Source: Trifolium pratense
Taxonomy: Eukaryota > Streptophyta > Magnoliopsida > Fabales > Fabaceae
DNA length: 64,000 nt
Direction of reading: 5' to 3'
NCBI RefSeq assembly: GCF_020283565.1
Contig: NC_060060.1
Location: 29,078,001 to 29,142,000 of the forward strand
Shown: piece by piece, positions 1 to 11,265 of the stretch
Layout of the letters: the number at the start of each line of letters is the position of its first letter
Position numbering within the stretch: position 1 is the first letter of the stretch
Notes under the pieces: generated by a model
The model's database searches: none
Told to the model about the DNA's origin: nothing
What the model saw: only the letters and a program-made list of their open reading frames with translations
Position numbers and translations under genes: made by a program

Positions 1-3000
1 CCGCGGTACTATCGCAGTGGATCAACACAGCTGGCATAGGTTTTTCCCACAAGGGAATCTCAGATAGCAAGCATCTCAACCAACTTGCTTCTTCACTAGC
101 AGTGGCAAGCGCTATCATTTCAGACTCCATAGTGGACTGAGCCAATATAGTCTGTTTCTTTGATTTCCATGACACAGCTCCTCCAGCTATATTGAATATA
201 TAGCCACTAGTCGCTTTGGAATCATCCGACAAGGTGTTCCAATCAGCATCACTATACCCTTCAAGTACAGGAGGAAATCTCTGATAATGCAATCCAAGAT
301 TCATGGTCCTTTTAAGGTACCTCATGACTCTCTCAATGGCTTGCCAATGCTCATTACTGGGCCTACTAGTAAACCTGCACAACAGTCCGACGACATATGC
401 TATGTCGGGTCTGGTACAATCAGTGGCATACCTAAGACTGCCAATGATGCTCGCATATTCAGTTTGTCTTACGCTTTCACCAGTGTTCTTAAACAATTTT
501 ACACTGGGATCATACGGCGTACAAGCAGGTTTACAGTCAAAGTAATTATATTTCTTTAGAATCTTTTCCACATAGTGGGATTGATCTAAAGTTATTCCCT
601 CCTTTGACCTAGTGATCTTGATCCCAAGAATCACACTTGCCTCTCCGAGGTCTTTCATATCAAAGTTGTTACACAACAATGATTTCACTGCGTTTACAGC
701 AGTCATGTTTGATCCAAAGATGAGTAAATCGTCTACATAGAGACATACAATAGTGCAAATGTCATTTTCATATTTATAATAAATGCATTTGTCACTTTCA
801 TTCACTTTGAATCCGTTTGAGATCATCAAATCATCAAACTTTACATGCCATTGTTTTGGCGCTTGTTTAAGTCCATACAAGGACTTATCTAACTTACAGA
901 CCTTATGTTCTTGTCCATGTATTACAAATCCTTCAGGTTGTTCCATATAGATTTCTTCTTCTAAGTCACCATTTAAAAAAGCAGTTTTAACATCCATTTG
1001 GTGTACTTTTAGATTATAAATAGCGGCAATTGAAAATAGTACCCTTATGGATGTTATTCGAGTGACCGGAGAAAAAGTATCGAAGAAATCTATATTTTCT
1101 CTTTGTCTAAAACCTTTGGCCACAAGGCGAGCCTTGTATTTATCAACAGTGCCATCGGGTTTTAGCTTTTTTTTCAAAATCCATTTACAACCAATTGGTT
1201 TGCAACCAGGAGGCAACTCTACTAAGTGCCAGGTCCCGTTAGATTCAAGAGATTCCATCTCATCATTTATAGCTTCTTGCCATAAATCTGCATCCAAAGA
1301 TGACAAGGCATCTTGAAGACTCGTAGGGTCTTCTTCTAAAGAATATACCGAATAATCCGGTCCATAATCTTTAGGTACTCTTACTCTTTTACTTCTTCGA
1401 AGTTCAATTTCTTTGTTGCTCTCAAAATTTCTTATCACAGGAATGTGACTTGATTCGGTGCCCCCACTATTTGTGGATTCATTGCCCCCACTATTTCTTG
1501 ATTTAAAAGGAAATTTATCTTCATAGAAATCAGCATCAACCGATTCTATGGTAACTTTAGCATTTAGGTCAAAAAACCTATAAGCCTTACTGTTTGCCGC
1601 ATAGCCAATGAAGACACACTCATAGGCACGACTAGCGAGTTTAACCCGCTTTGGATCCGGTATCCTGACATAAGCTAGACATCCCCAAGTTCTCAAATAA
1701 GACAAGTTAGGTTGTCTTTTCTTTAATATCTCATAAGGTGAGACCACATTATTAGCCTTGGGGATTCTATTCAGGACATAGCAAACAGTCAATATAATTT
1801 CCCCCCACCAGTGTGAGGCAGCACCAGAATGGAGCATACTAGCTACAACTAGTTCAGTAAGAGTTCTATTTTTTCTTTCTGCTTTACCATTCATTTCAGG
1901 TGAATATGGCGCAGTCATTTCGTGTATAATTCCATGTTGTTTATAAAATTCATTGCACAAAATAGAATCATACTCAGTTCCCCTATCACTACGAAGCCTT
2001 TTAATTTTCTTACTAAATTGATTTTCAATTTCAGTCACAAAAATTTTAATCATATCAAGCGCTTCACTTTTATTCTTTATTAGATATACAACAGTATAAT
2101 CAGAGCAATCGTCGATAAAAGTGATAAAATATCGTTTACCATTTCTAGTTAAAGTTCCATCAAGTTCACATATATCAGAATGAATTAAATCTAATGGTTC
2201 AGATTCTCTAATAACTGATTTATGTGAAGTTTTAGTTATTTTCGCTTGACTACAAAATTCACATTTTTTTATGTTGTTATTATTATTATTATTATTAAAC
2301 TTTGGAATTAATCCTACGTTGCTTAGATTAAACATAGATTTTTTTCCAACATGACAAAGTCTAGCATGCCAAATATTAAAATCACACACATAGTAAACGG
2401 AAGGAGAAATTTTATTCAAATCAACATTAAGCTTAAACATGCCATCAGTGGCGTACCCTTTTCCAATAAAAATACCATTCTTAGTGATGGTGTACAAATT
2501 TGCCCCAATATTCTGATTAAACCCAGCCTTATTAAGAAGAAAACCAGAAACTAAATTCTTTCTCATGTCAGGCACATGCATGACATCCTTCAAAATCAGA
2601 GTCTTTCCAGATGTGAACTTCAATTCAACATCCCCAATACCAGCAACATCAGAAGTGTGAGCATTACCCATTTGCACCTTCTTATTTTCAGCAGCCGTGT
2701 ATGTCTTAAACATAGCACGTTCAAAACAGATATGGCGTGTAGCGCCAGTATCTATCCACCAACCATCAGTACCACCAATCATATTGATTTCGGTGATCAT
2801 AGCCACATATGGCTCTTCAGTCACGTTAACTTGTGCATTAGAGGTAGCACCAAGTTTTTTCCTGAGTCTACAAGTTTTAGCATAATGACCAGGTCTACCA
2901 CAAGTGAAACATGTTACACCACTTGCACCATTGTCATTTCTTGGTGGCTGCTGCTGAGCATTATGGGCCCTTGAAGGGTTACCATTCTTATTTCGGTTCA

Positions 3001-3838
3001 TTTGACCACGGTTCTGATTCTTTAATTGTTTGCCTTTAGGCTTCAGAACCGCACCGAAATTCTTTTTGTTACCGGTGACCACATAGGCCTTTTCTTCTTC
3101 TTTCTGATCTTGTCTCCTGGATTCCTCCTCAATTCGGAGGCGGGTAATCAGACTTTCAATAGAAAATTCTTTTGTTTTATGCCGAAGTTGGTTTTTGAAT
3201 TCTTTCCAACTCGGGGGCAGTTTGTCAATCATCACTGCAATTTGAAATTGTTCATCAAGAGGCATACCTTCAATTATGATTTCATGTGCAATTTTCTGGA
3301 GCTCATGGGATTGCGCCTCCACAGATCTTTCATCCACCATCTGGTACTTCAGGTACCTACTAACGGCATACTTCTTCACACCAGCCTCCTCAGTATCATA
3401 CTTCTTTTTCAGCGCCTCCCAAACATCTTTAGCACGGTTGTATGTACTATAATAGTCATACAAATCATCACAGAGACCATTTATGATATAGCGTTTGCAT
3501 AAATAATCATTATGCAACCATATTTGTTGTTCCTTTTTCAGTTGAAGCTCTTGGGCGTTAATTTGTGCTGCAGGATCAATCGAATCCTTTTCTTTTTGTT
3601 TTTCAGCATCAAATTTTTCACCGTTTTCACCATTGATGGCGAGAGTTTGATTTGTTCCTGAACTTGAACCAGCAGAAACAACAAGAGGCATCTCATCACT
3701 TAAAACGTAGACAACTTTTTTTAAGGTTAAGAAGAAAAACATTTTCTGTTGCCAACGTTTGAAGTGGAGTCCTTCAAACTTAAACGGTCTTTCAGTTGCA
3801 CCAACAACCGAATTGCCAATAACATCTTCAGTATCCAT
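1..3838 (-). CDS. copia gag-pol polyprotein, open to the left edge
   Basis: The frame opens at an ATG at 3838 (protein begins MDTEDVIGNS) and stays open to base 1, at least 1,279 codons. It contains, in order, gag; a CCHC zinc knuckle (CFTCGRPGHYAKTC, near 2870-2912); a protease with DTGA (near 2760); integrase with the H-H/C-C finger and the D, D and E of the catalytic core (HSDICE, FIDDCSD, MNGKAERKN); reverse transcriptase with YVDDLLIF (near 740); and RNase H with DADW and MESE. An internal Met at 3691 is less likely as the start, because the 49 codons before it match the usual N-terminus of this gag class. No nonsense or frameshift lesion is visible, so the copy may be coding-competent, but the last part of RNase H is off the window. 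Confidence 0.9.
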   Translation of the reverse strand, partial: MDTEDVIGNSVVGATERPFKFEGLHFKRWQQKMFFFLTLKKVVYVLSDEMPLVVSAGSSSGTNQTLAINGENGEKFDAEKQKEKDSIDPAAQINAQELQLKKEQQIWLHNDYLCKRYIINGLCDDLYDYYSTYNRAKDVWEALKKKYDTEEAGVKKYAVSRYLKYQMVDERSVEAQSHELQKIAHEIIIEGMPLDEQFQIAVMIDKLPPSWKEFKNQLRHKTKEFSIESLITRLRIEEESRRQDQKEEEKAYVVTGNKKNFGAVLKPKGKQLKNQNRGQMNRNKNGNPSRAHNAQQQPPRNDNGASGVTCFTCGRPGHYAKTCRLRKKLGATSNAQVNVTEEPYVAMITEINMIGGTDGWWIDTGATRHICFERAMFKTYTAAENKKVQMGNAHTSDVAGIGDVELKFTSGKTLILKDVMHVPDMRKNLVSGFLLNKAGFNQNIGANLYTITKNGIFIGKGYATDGMFKLNVDLNKISPSVYYVCDFNIWHARLCHVGKKSMFNLSNVGLIPKFNNNNNNNNIKKCEFCSQAKITKTSHKSVIRESEPLDLIHSDICELDGTLTRNGKRYFITFIDDCSDYTVVYLIKNKSEALDMIKIFVTEIENQFSKKIKRLRSDRGTEYDSILCNEFYKQHGIIHEMTAPYSPEMNGKAERKNRTLTELVVASMLHSGAASHWWGEIILTVCYVLNRIPKANNVVSPYEILKKRQPNLSYLRTWGCLAYVRIPDPKRVKLASRAYECVFIGYAANSKAYRFFDLNAKVTIESVDADFYEDKFPFKSRNSGGNESTNSGGTESSHIPVIRNFESNKEIELRRSKRVRVPKDYGPDYSVYSLEEDPTSLQDALSSLDADLWQEAINDEMESLESNGTWHLVELPPGCKPIGCKWILKKKLKPDGTVDKYKARLVAKGFRQRENIDFFDTFSPVTRITSIRVLFSIAAIYNLKVHQMDVKTAFLNGDLEEEIYMEQPEGFVIHGQEHKVCKLDKSLYGLKQAPKQWHVKFDDLMISNGFKVNESDKCIYYKYENDICTIVCLYVDDLLIFGSNMTAVNAVKSLLCNNFDMKDLGEASVILGIKITRSKEGITLDQSHYVEKILKKYNYFDCKPACTPYDPSVKLFKNTGESVRQTEYASIIGSLRYATDCTRPDIAYVVGLLCRFTSRPSNEHWQAIERVMRYLKRTMNLGLHYQRFPPVLEGYSDADWNTLSDDSKATSGYIFNIAGGAVSWKSKKQTILAQSTMESEMIALATASEEASWLRCLLSEIPLWEKPMPAVLIHCDSTA

Positions 3839-4040
3839 AGCAGTTTTGAAAACGTCTTAAAATTGTTGTTTTTGATATTGAAAAAATAATTTTTTAAAAA
3901 ATTAGAACTGAAGATTTTATTGGCTGAGTCGCGTACTAGGTCGCTCTCTTTAAGACGTTTCGCGGTACTGCTTAAATTGTGCAAAGCAGACAATCCAACC
4001 GCGTCGTCCCCAGGATAAAACAGCCCTGTTCAACACAGAA

Positions 4041-4174
4041 CCGATCAATTACTGCACTGTAATGATCGGAGAAGGAACACCTTCTTGAATGGTTCTACAA
4101 AACCACTCGAAAATTGATACAACAATATCAATCTCACTGATATAACAATATCAGTGCTGGTACAACAATACCAG
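4041..4174 (-). other. array of five small hairpins in the copia leader
   Basis: Five inverted repeats follow each other closely: 4041-4069 (11-bp stem with a one-base bulge), 4090-4105 (5-bp stem), 4113-4132 (7 bp), 4135-4156 (9 bp) and 4157-4174 (6 bp). The last three share the loop core AACAA (plus strand), while their stems differ in sequence yet remain paired: ATTGATA, CACTGATAT and CTGGTA each meet their complement. A weaker 4-bp stem lies at 4011-4028. The array lies between the LTR promoter and the gag start, so it should be in the element's RNA. Confidence 0.7.
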
Positions 4175-4579
4175 TTCACAAAACCAATGAAACACAGCAG
4201 GAAACTAATAATATTTTGGTGAAGAAAATTTGGAGAAGAGAGAGTTATATGAATTGTATATGAGTTGTTTTGTTGTCGTGTATGTATTCAAAATGAAGAA
4301 GCAGACTTGATTATATGGTTAGCACTCAAGCAAATAATGATCATTATGTAAGGATTAATTGGAGGACAACCAAATAGTAACGCAGGGAACATGCAATATG
4401 TGAGGATTAATTGAATTCATTTTGGATCCGTTAAAGAAACAATGAGCAGATTGGAAGGAGCTGGCACCATGATGCCACCGGTCAAACAAGAATCAAGTTT
4501 CTCATTCAAATTAATTAATCAAAAATTAATTAATTTTGTGACTAAAAAAAAAATAATGTTTCACCTAGTCACTTTGGGA

Positions 4580-4589
4580 TATAAATATA
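4580..4589 (-). promoter_or_regulatory. TATA-like box in the putative copia 5' LTR
   Basis: On the minus strand the LTR holds a TATATTTATA stretch about 90 bases inside its TG start, where a copia U3 promoter is expected. It is a sequence match only. Confidence 0.45.
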
Positions 4590-4701
4590 TACACACTACT
4601 AAAGAGAGTGTTCTTATTAATGTAGGACATTTCCCACTTTTTTTAATTCACACTCCTTAGTTCCAAGTCCTACAAGACCAATGTGTTCATCCCATTTCCA
4701 A

Positions 4702-4920
4702 TCACAATGTTTCAACTTCCACACTTAAATGAACACTACTATGTTCATTTTCCAACAGACCCTCATTGGGAGACAACAAAGAAGGTTCCCAACTATCCCA
4801 ACCTTGTGCGATAACATCAAACAACACCAATTCCCGAGCAGACAAAGATGGAGGGAATTTTTTATGAAGATGCAGATAATTAGAACTAACCGTATAAACA
4901 CCTCCGATGATATAAGACAA
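4702..4920 (-). other. unrecognised 72-codon frame next to the copia LTR
   Basis: A minus-strand frame ends with TGA at 4702 and stays open to the right beyond its first Met. The residues look protein-like rather than low-complexity (GGVYTVSSNYLHLHKKF, then LSARELVLFDVIAQGW). I do not recognise the family and see no clear splice acceptor. It stops about 30 bp from the copia boundary, so it could be the tail of a gene or older repeat broken by the insertion, or chance. Confidence 0.2.
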
Positions 4921-5544
4921 AAATCCCTCATCTTTGAAATTGTAATTATTTCAATTACCACCCTTAGATCCCTAAACTAAAGATGTCCTCCACTTGAGAC
5001 GCCAATACCCCACCACCCCTTGTTCCACCCCCAAATCCACCAAATCTTTCCACCCCCTTAATTAATAATATAATAATTTCCCCATCTCCATATTTTTTAA
5101 AAGTTAGAATGTGAGAATGTAGTGTGCACAATGAATAGAGTTTTGATAATTTTCATTTCTCATTTCAGTCGGTAAACAAATACATAAATACTATCATATA
5201 TATGTTGAAGAGCTGTACAATTTATTGAACTTTTATTCTGAAATAATATCAAACAATAAATCCCAAATTATGGGATCAGATACAAAAGATGAGCCTAAAT
5301 TGGTTAAATCCAATTTCTATAGTATAGTAATAATAATATTAATACAATAGAATTGATTTGATAGAAAGAACAAAAGAATTTGAATCAATTAATTAATTCA
5401 TCCAGGCAAAATAATTGAATGATGTCAACGGAAAGCATATGGTTATTTCATATGCAAAAACTATAATAAACACATGTATATATTATATTGTTAATAATAT
5501 ATCCAATCTAATTGATGCAACATTGAATTAGCATCCACCGTTTC
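4921..5544. other. AT-rich gene-free stretch
   Basis: No exon, RNA gene or transposon end recognised. It holds the 3' flank of the TIR gene. Confidence 0.5.
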
Positions 5545-6371
5545 TTATTGCTCATTTTCAGCTTCCATCAAGTTCATGATCACTGCTTCTGTGGCATCAT
5601 TTAGTAGTTCTGACCAATCCCTAAGAGAAAAAAAAAACATTATTAATTAATTAATCCAAACTAAAAAACCACATTAATCAACTAATAAATAAAGAGATAA
5701 AAATATTAATTTTCTTTATCTCAACCCTGTAATTCTTAAATAAAAATAAAAATTGCCGGTGAAATGAAATTTATCAAACGATAAATAAAATCTTATCGAG
5801 AATTGTTTCAATTAAGAATTTGAATTATTCGTCTTTAATTTAAATTTATTAACCATTTGAATCGATTAGAGTGATACATATATACATTTTCATGTGAATT
5901 ATTATATTATATACATATATGTACCTACCCGTTGACAGAATCAAAGGTTAAGCCCACAGTATTCTTGGCTTCTTCAATTGCTAATTTGAACCTTCTAAGC
6001 TGTTTTTGAGAGCAAGTTCCGTCGACCTTGACCATAAGTTGCGATGGTGTAACGTCGAAGAATATAGGAATGACTCTTTTCTTTGTCTCCATGATTAGAG
6101 CAAGTTCATGGAGACAGTAATAAGAGTCGAAATAACGGGGAGAGAAGATGGTAACACCAACCTTGCAACCATGAATTGCTTTGTCGATGTGATCGGGGAG
6201 TTTGTCACCCGGTTTCATGTTCTTGCTGTCCAAAAATGATTTAATTCCAATACTTGTTAAATCTTTGTGCAACAAACCAGCTATGTTTCTTTTTGTGTCA
6301 ATTCCTTTGTGGTTTATGAAAACTTCACATGTTGGTTGAAGAATTTTGCGGGAGAAACGTTGCATGGACAT
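5545..6371 (-). CDS. TIR-only (TX-type) protein, two exons
   Basis: Exon 1 is 6371-5929 and exon 2 is 5620-5545. The intron begins GTAGGT and ends TTAG, and the join keeps frame (443 + 76 bp), giving 172 residues. The whole protein is one TIR domain: an alphaA/box 1-like VFINHKGIDTKRNIAG at 17-32, the BB-loop region NMKPGDKLPD at 51-60, and CLHELALI at 86-93 with Glu89 in the position of the catalytic glutamate of NAD-hydrolysing TIRs. No NB-ARC or LRR coding follows on either side, and the short second exon ends in an acidic tail (MEAENEQ). In plants such stand-alone TIR proteins act in immune signalling by hydrolysing NAD-type nucleotides; that role is family knowledge. The ATG at 6371 is preceded by AT-rich leader. 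A decayed TNL fragment is the alternative, but the clean intron and stop argue for a complete gene. Confidence 0.85.
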
Positions 6372-7955
6372 GGCTTAAGCTTATTGAACAAGCTTCTTGG
6401 CTAAATTGAAAATTTGTTGTGTACTTTAAGCTTCTTCAATAAGCTTATGCTTCTTATATATATTTTTTGAAATTTGTTGGCCTAAGTTTGTGTATAGCTT
6501 TGGAGTAAATTTTGGAGGAATTTAATGAGTTTGATAATTAAATATTTACACATTAATTGATTTAGCTTACCACTTATAATTTCAGTTGGGGTTCATCGAA
6601 AATACTTGGGAAGTCTAAGGAAGAACACCAAAACAACAAAAGAGAACAAGTGTGTTGAATTTTGTGACCGTCAATATAATGGAATTCATGTTTGGAATCG
6701 TAATTGTGTTTATATTACACGTGGCCGTAGCTGTTTTGGGGGGCTACTTATATTTGTCCATAATTGGCAAAGTTGTCACAATCGGTTTTTTAATCTCAAA
6801 TTCTTTTACCTAAGTAAACTCGACAGGAAACTTGATTCGTAAAATCGTACAATATATTTAAAATTAAAATGGTATTAAAATCGTACAAGGCTACAACATC
6901 ATGTTCGTCGATGTATTCATATGTAACATCATCAAATTCTTTTCCGAATGATAAAAAATCTTTAATATTAGAATCAAAGACCAAATTAATTGCAGGTGGA
7001 AATGACAAAAGTTGTTTATTTTTTGACAATGGGCCAAAAAATAAAATATGAGACTTTAAAAGTAAACTTCCAAACATAAGTAAATTCGTGTGAGTTTAAA
7101 CAATTCCAACGAATTTGACAGGATTAACTCGGTGAAAACTCATTTTTTTCTCGAGTTTACCAAAAATGAATTTACATCCAATTTAATACATTTTTCATAC
7201 CTAAAAACATAAAATCGACCAATTTTACGAGTTAAAATGCGATTTTAACAACGATACTTTCTTGCCAAAAAAATTTGGTTATACTATTGTTTATGGGGTA
7301 ACGGCTATTCTAATCCACTTGAAATCGCCATTGAAAATTCACGGGTTGCTTCCATATGCATGAGGCAATGATATATGAGGGCATTGGTTATCGAAAGAAC
7401 AACCACAATTTGATAATTAAAAACATATTAAAGTTTTTAAATAATGTAGAGTAGATGGACTGTCCATTATGTGGTCCAAATTTTATTTTATTTTTTTTAC
7501 AAAAGTGGTCCAATTAGTATTTTTGTTGTGTATTCAAAACAAATTAATAATCACAAAAGAGTAGAGCAAAAATTTTAAGAAAAAAAAGTTAATATGTGCC
7601 CAAAAAATATTTGTTAATTAGTATACTAGGACTAGGACTAGGATAGCAATTTTATATTAGAAATTGTGCATTTTTTTTTATTTAAAAGTTAAAAATTATT
7701 TTGTTTAAGGTATAGCTATTATTTAAAATATTCTTTGTCCTTAGATAATTTTAAACAAACAATCTAAGCACAAACACTAACATCCCCAAGCAATTTTAAA
7801 CAATGTAAGCACAAACACTAACCTCCCATTGATGCCAAATGGAGACATTATAAATTCAATAGTTTTTTTTTGAACAATTATAAATTCAATAGTTACTTAA
7901 TTTTATGATATTTTTAGATCTATAAATTTTTCCTACACATAGTTTTTAGGCCTCC
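6372..7955. other. gene-free AT-rich stretch upstream of the TIR gene
   Basis: Only short shadow frames on both strands. No exon, RNA gene or transposon boundary could be supported. Confidence 0.5.
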
Positions 7956-8160
7956 TTTGGCCCTACTTATTTTTTACTTTTCTACTCTTTTTAAAAGAAA
8001 TAGAGAAGTAGAAAATTGTATTTGACCCTATTTCTCCTTAAAAGAATTAAAGAAATAAAGTAAAGTAGAAAAAAAAGGAGAAGTTGGATCAAACTCAATT
8101 TTTTACTTCTTTACTATTTTTAAGAAGAAGAAAAAAAATAGAAAACAAGTAGGGCCAAAA
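7956..8160. mobile_element. MITE-like foldback element, about 205 bp
   Basis: The ends are inverted repeats: TTTGGCCCTACTTATTTTT on the left and its near complement ending AAGTAGGGCCAAA on the right, with further internal complementarity rich in A and T. No coding capacity. The superfamily is not assigned. Confidence 0.65.
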
Positions 8161-9880
8161 TTGATTATGTGTCTCATTAGTGTATTAGGACTATATTGTT
8201 CTTTACATTTTTCACCCCTTAGCTTATACTAGTACTAGTATATTCTAACGTACCATGTCCCACAAAATGAGTTGAGAAAGTACTTGTAATTGTATAGATA
8301 TCGTGTCTTAATTGGAAGTGTGCACCAAGAAGAATGCCTAATTGTATCTTTGCTTGTTTATGATCAATAATCCCTAATTAAGCCCATTGTGATGCTCTTA
8401 AATCTTAATTAATTCCATAAACATTTTCTCATCACTTTTCAAACCGTTATTCTTTTCATGATATTGTGGAATATTGAAGGATTGAAAGTCTTGTAAGGCA
8501 AGTTATGAAATTTCATAGGTTACTATAGGAGCTGATGAGAAGATTCAATTTAATTTCAAGCTCAAAAATGGCACGGTGGAGTACTTAGCTTATCAATCTT
8601 TTCTTTCAAATGTCAATTCAATGCTTGATAAAGAATACTTTGGCATGCCATGACTAAGTTGACAAAATGATCTTCATATAAAGGTTGGAAACTCAATAGA
8701 AATTCATCATGTCTTTATAGGATTGATCATTAAATCCGTTAGTTGATGTGTTAGTCAAGTTAAGTTATTCACAACAAATTTATATAACTAGATTTGACGG
8801 TAAACATACCTTTAAGTATCCGACCACCATATGCGATGGTCATCCGCAACATAATTATATTCAACGATGGTATAATTAATTAGGACAACATCGTCATTGT
8901 CCTAATGCAGTAGACGTTGTATTAGTCTCATGTCCCACTCTTTTCGATCTTCCATTAGTCAATCCGGCCGTAGCAAATAATTGTTCAAATGTCGAATATG
9001 TTAGAGCACGCAACAGGGTCCCACATGTCGAATATGCGACACCAATTTTTTTATATAGTTACTCGAAAAAAAAGTCCCACCAGAAAAATAAATCTCATCA
9101 CCTCATCCATATTCTCATTGAGACACCCTCATTGATACATCGACTTGTCTCTTCTTCCTTTTTGAAATTGTCGGCACACAACCATACACTGCTACACCAA
9201 CGTTATTCATCCTCCTCTTATCTCTCTTCGCAATTTGCATTGTCTCTTCTTCTTCCTCGCACTCACTCACCCTCCATGGCCCTCCTCCAATTCGGCCTCC
9301 AACAATCAACCTTCAGGGCCATATTAATAGAACTACATATATACATACACATATATGAATATAAGATTTTTGTGATTTTAGGGTTTTTGAATACATCATG
9401 TCTAATTGGATGTGGATGATGAAGGAGATTTAGTTTTAACAAAGCAATTCCAACTATTTTTTTAGCGTAAACATTACTGATAATAATTAATTAAATCAGA
9501 ACTTTATCCTTATATCTATAAGTTTTAGGTAATATTTGTTACTTCAAGAAAAAGAAAAAAAAACAAATGACCACATATGTTACGTCTGGGTCAGCCTCCC
9601 ATTCCCAAGAATAAAACTACTAAAGTCTTTACGATCTAAGCCTAACAACAACAAAAATAGTTGTCGAATTTTTATCAACAAAAGGGCCATATATTCAAAC
9701 AAAAAACACGTTAAAAATTGTTTTAAGCCTCACTAATTATTGGAAATTATTGGATCGTGTTACATTTTAAAAGTGCTTATGCGCTCTTAATTAAACTATT
9801 TTCATCTAATAACAAATCAACTAGGTACTCCCACCTCTTAATTAAACTATTTTCATATCGTACATGATGTTTATAAAATA
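8161..9880. other. gene-free stretch with no supported feature
   Basis: The part around 9115-9320 is less AT-rich and carries overlapping short open frames on both strands, but I see no domain, splice pattern or transposon end. Elsewhere only AT-rich sequence. Confidence 0.4.
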
Positions 9881-10262
9881 TTCCCTCGGTTTTTTTATAA
9901 GGTCTTTCCATTTCTTTTTATTTATCGTTTTAGAAAGAAAAAAAAAATCAGATTAAGAAAATGTATTTTTGCACTGTATCTTCATATTATACTTTAATTT
10001 TAATCCACAATAAATTTCTTTTTTTTTTGCACAAACTTTCTCTTTTCAATAAATTTAATATATTATGTAAAAAAAAAAAATTAATGTTATGTACAAAAAA
10101 AATTAAAAAAAACTTTAGTTTTTCAAATATATAGCATTAATTAATTTTATTGAAAGGAAATTATAATAGACAAAATATAACCTTAAATTATCAAAACGAT
10201 AAATAATTTGAAACAATTTTTTTTTCTTCTAAAATTACAAATAAAAAAGAACGGAGGGAGTA
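9881..10262. mobile_element. MITE with CTCCCTC-type ends
   Basis: The left end reads TTCCCTCGGTTTTTTTATAA and the right end AAAAAAGAACGGAGGGAGTA, an imperfect inverted pair of the common plant type, around an AT-rich core of about 380 bp without coding potential. Confidence 0.55.
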
Positions 10263-10650
10263 GTTATTAATTAGTGTAATTTTAACTACAAATCATTTCT
10301 CTCTTTTCTAATTTTTGTTTTTAATTTAAATGCAAGTTTTTATGCCAAAATAATAGTAAGTTTGATAAATTCAACCAAAATGAAAATTGGTTGGAAATGG
10401 AAATAGAATTCCTCACACGTTGAGGCGTTATACCAAATTCAACCATTCACTACTTTTTCCGACAAAGAACAAACACAAAGGAAAAGCATATGAGTCAATA
10501 TTGAATCTTGAAAGTTGGTACAATGTTCAATTTGGAACGTTTTTGGATGTACTATAAGACTTCTGAAAATTCAATAATTTTCTCATCAATCTTCAATAGT
10601 TTCAACTTCTGGTTTAAGTTTATAGGGTTTATGTCATCTGAAAAAAATAA

Positions 10651-10834
10651 GGCAAATGCTAAATAGTGTCCCCGGGACACTCTTTAAGTCCTTAAATAGT
10701 AAGTTTTTTATAGAATTTTTATGGAAATGCATAAAGTTAACGCATTGGAAATTAGAGTGCTTAATTTTTTGAATAAAAAGTTTCTTTTAATGGAATGCTT
10801 AAAGAGTGCTCCGGGAGCACTCGTTAGCAAGACC
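10651..10834. mobile_element. MITE, copy 1 of a CCCGGG-ended family
   Basis: The ends form an inverted pair around GCTAAATAGTGTCCCCGGGA on the left and GCTCCGGGAGCACTCGTTAG on the right. Both ends run into the shared CTTTAAG motif. A second copy in opposite orientation lies at 11448-11598. Confidence 0.75.
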
Positions 10835-10901
10835 AAAAAAATAATTACTGGACAACATATATAGTACATGGCAACATATTACAAATTTTTAAGGATTGAT
10901 C

Positions 10902-10998
10902 GATTTTTATTTTTTTTGGTTTACAATGAGTGAGAATCGAACCACGACCTATGGTGTACTACTCAAACCCCTTACCACTAGATCAAATCTAGTGGCTT
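10902..10998 (-). mobile_element. short tRNA-derived SINE with 9-bp target duplication
   Basis: On the minus strand it has an A-box-like TAGTGGTAAGG and a B-box-like GGTTCGATTCT followed by an A-rich tail. It is flanked by the direct repeat GGATTGATC at 10893-10901 and 10999-11007. It is not a functional tRNA gene: no cloverleaf pairing is preserved. Confidence 0.7.
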
Positions 10999-11265
10999 GG
11001 ATTGATCAATTTTTTTGTCTTATAAAATGTTTTGCGAAAGTATATTATTAATTTTGTTTTCTTATATTAAACAATTTCTACTTGGGACAAAAAATTGTGA
11101 TGTAATTTAGTGATAGATGGATTTTTCAACAAAAAAAAAAATGGCGATAGATGGATTTTATTCACTCACTTATCTTTTATGCAAATCAAATGCACCCACA
11201 ATTAAAATTATATTTTTAGTTAAAAATCAAGAATAACATCATGAATGGTCAAAAGAATAATACTT

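Larger units (their letters stand above)
1..4673 (-). mobile_element. Ty1-copia LTR retrotransposon, 3' part outside the window
   Basis: The element reads leftwards. From right to left it has a putative 5' LTR beginning TGTAGGAC near 4673, a long leader, then gag, protease, integrase, reverse transcriptase and RNase H in copia order. The window edge cuts it within RNase H, so the 3' LTR and polypurine tract are not visible. The right boundary is an inference from the TG start and a TATA-containing LTR-like stretch; the LTR end and primer-binding site could not be placed, because no methionine-tRNA type site is seen between 3839 and 4640. Confidence 0.85.

Noticed and set aside
287..3502. Several plus-strand frames of 60-158 codons
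   Set aside because: They lie antisense to the continuous copia gag-pol frame and show no domain of their own.
9115..9419. Possible first exon with a mitochondrial-like N-terminus
   Set aside because: Overlapping frames on both strands, no supported downstream exon and no recognisable family.
10902..10998. Possible tRNA gene
   Set aside because: Only A- and B-box-like segments; target duplications and an A-rich tail show a SINE.
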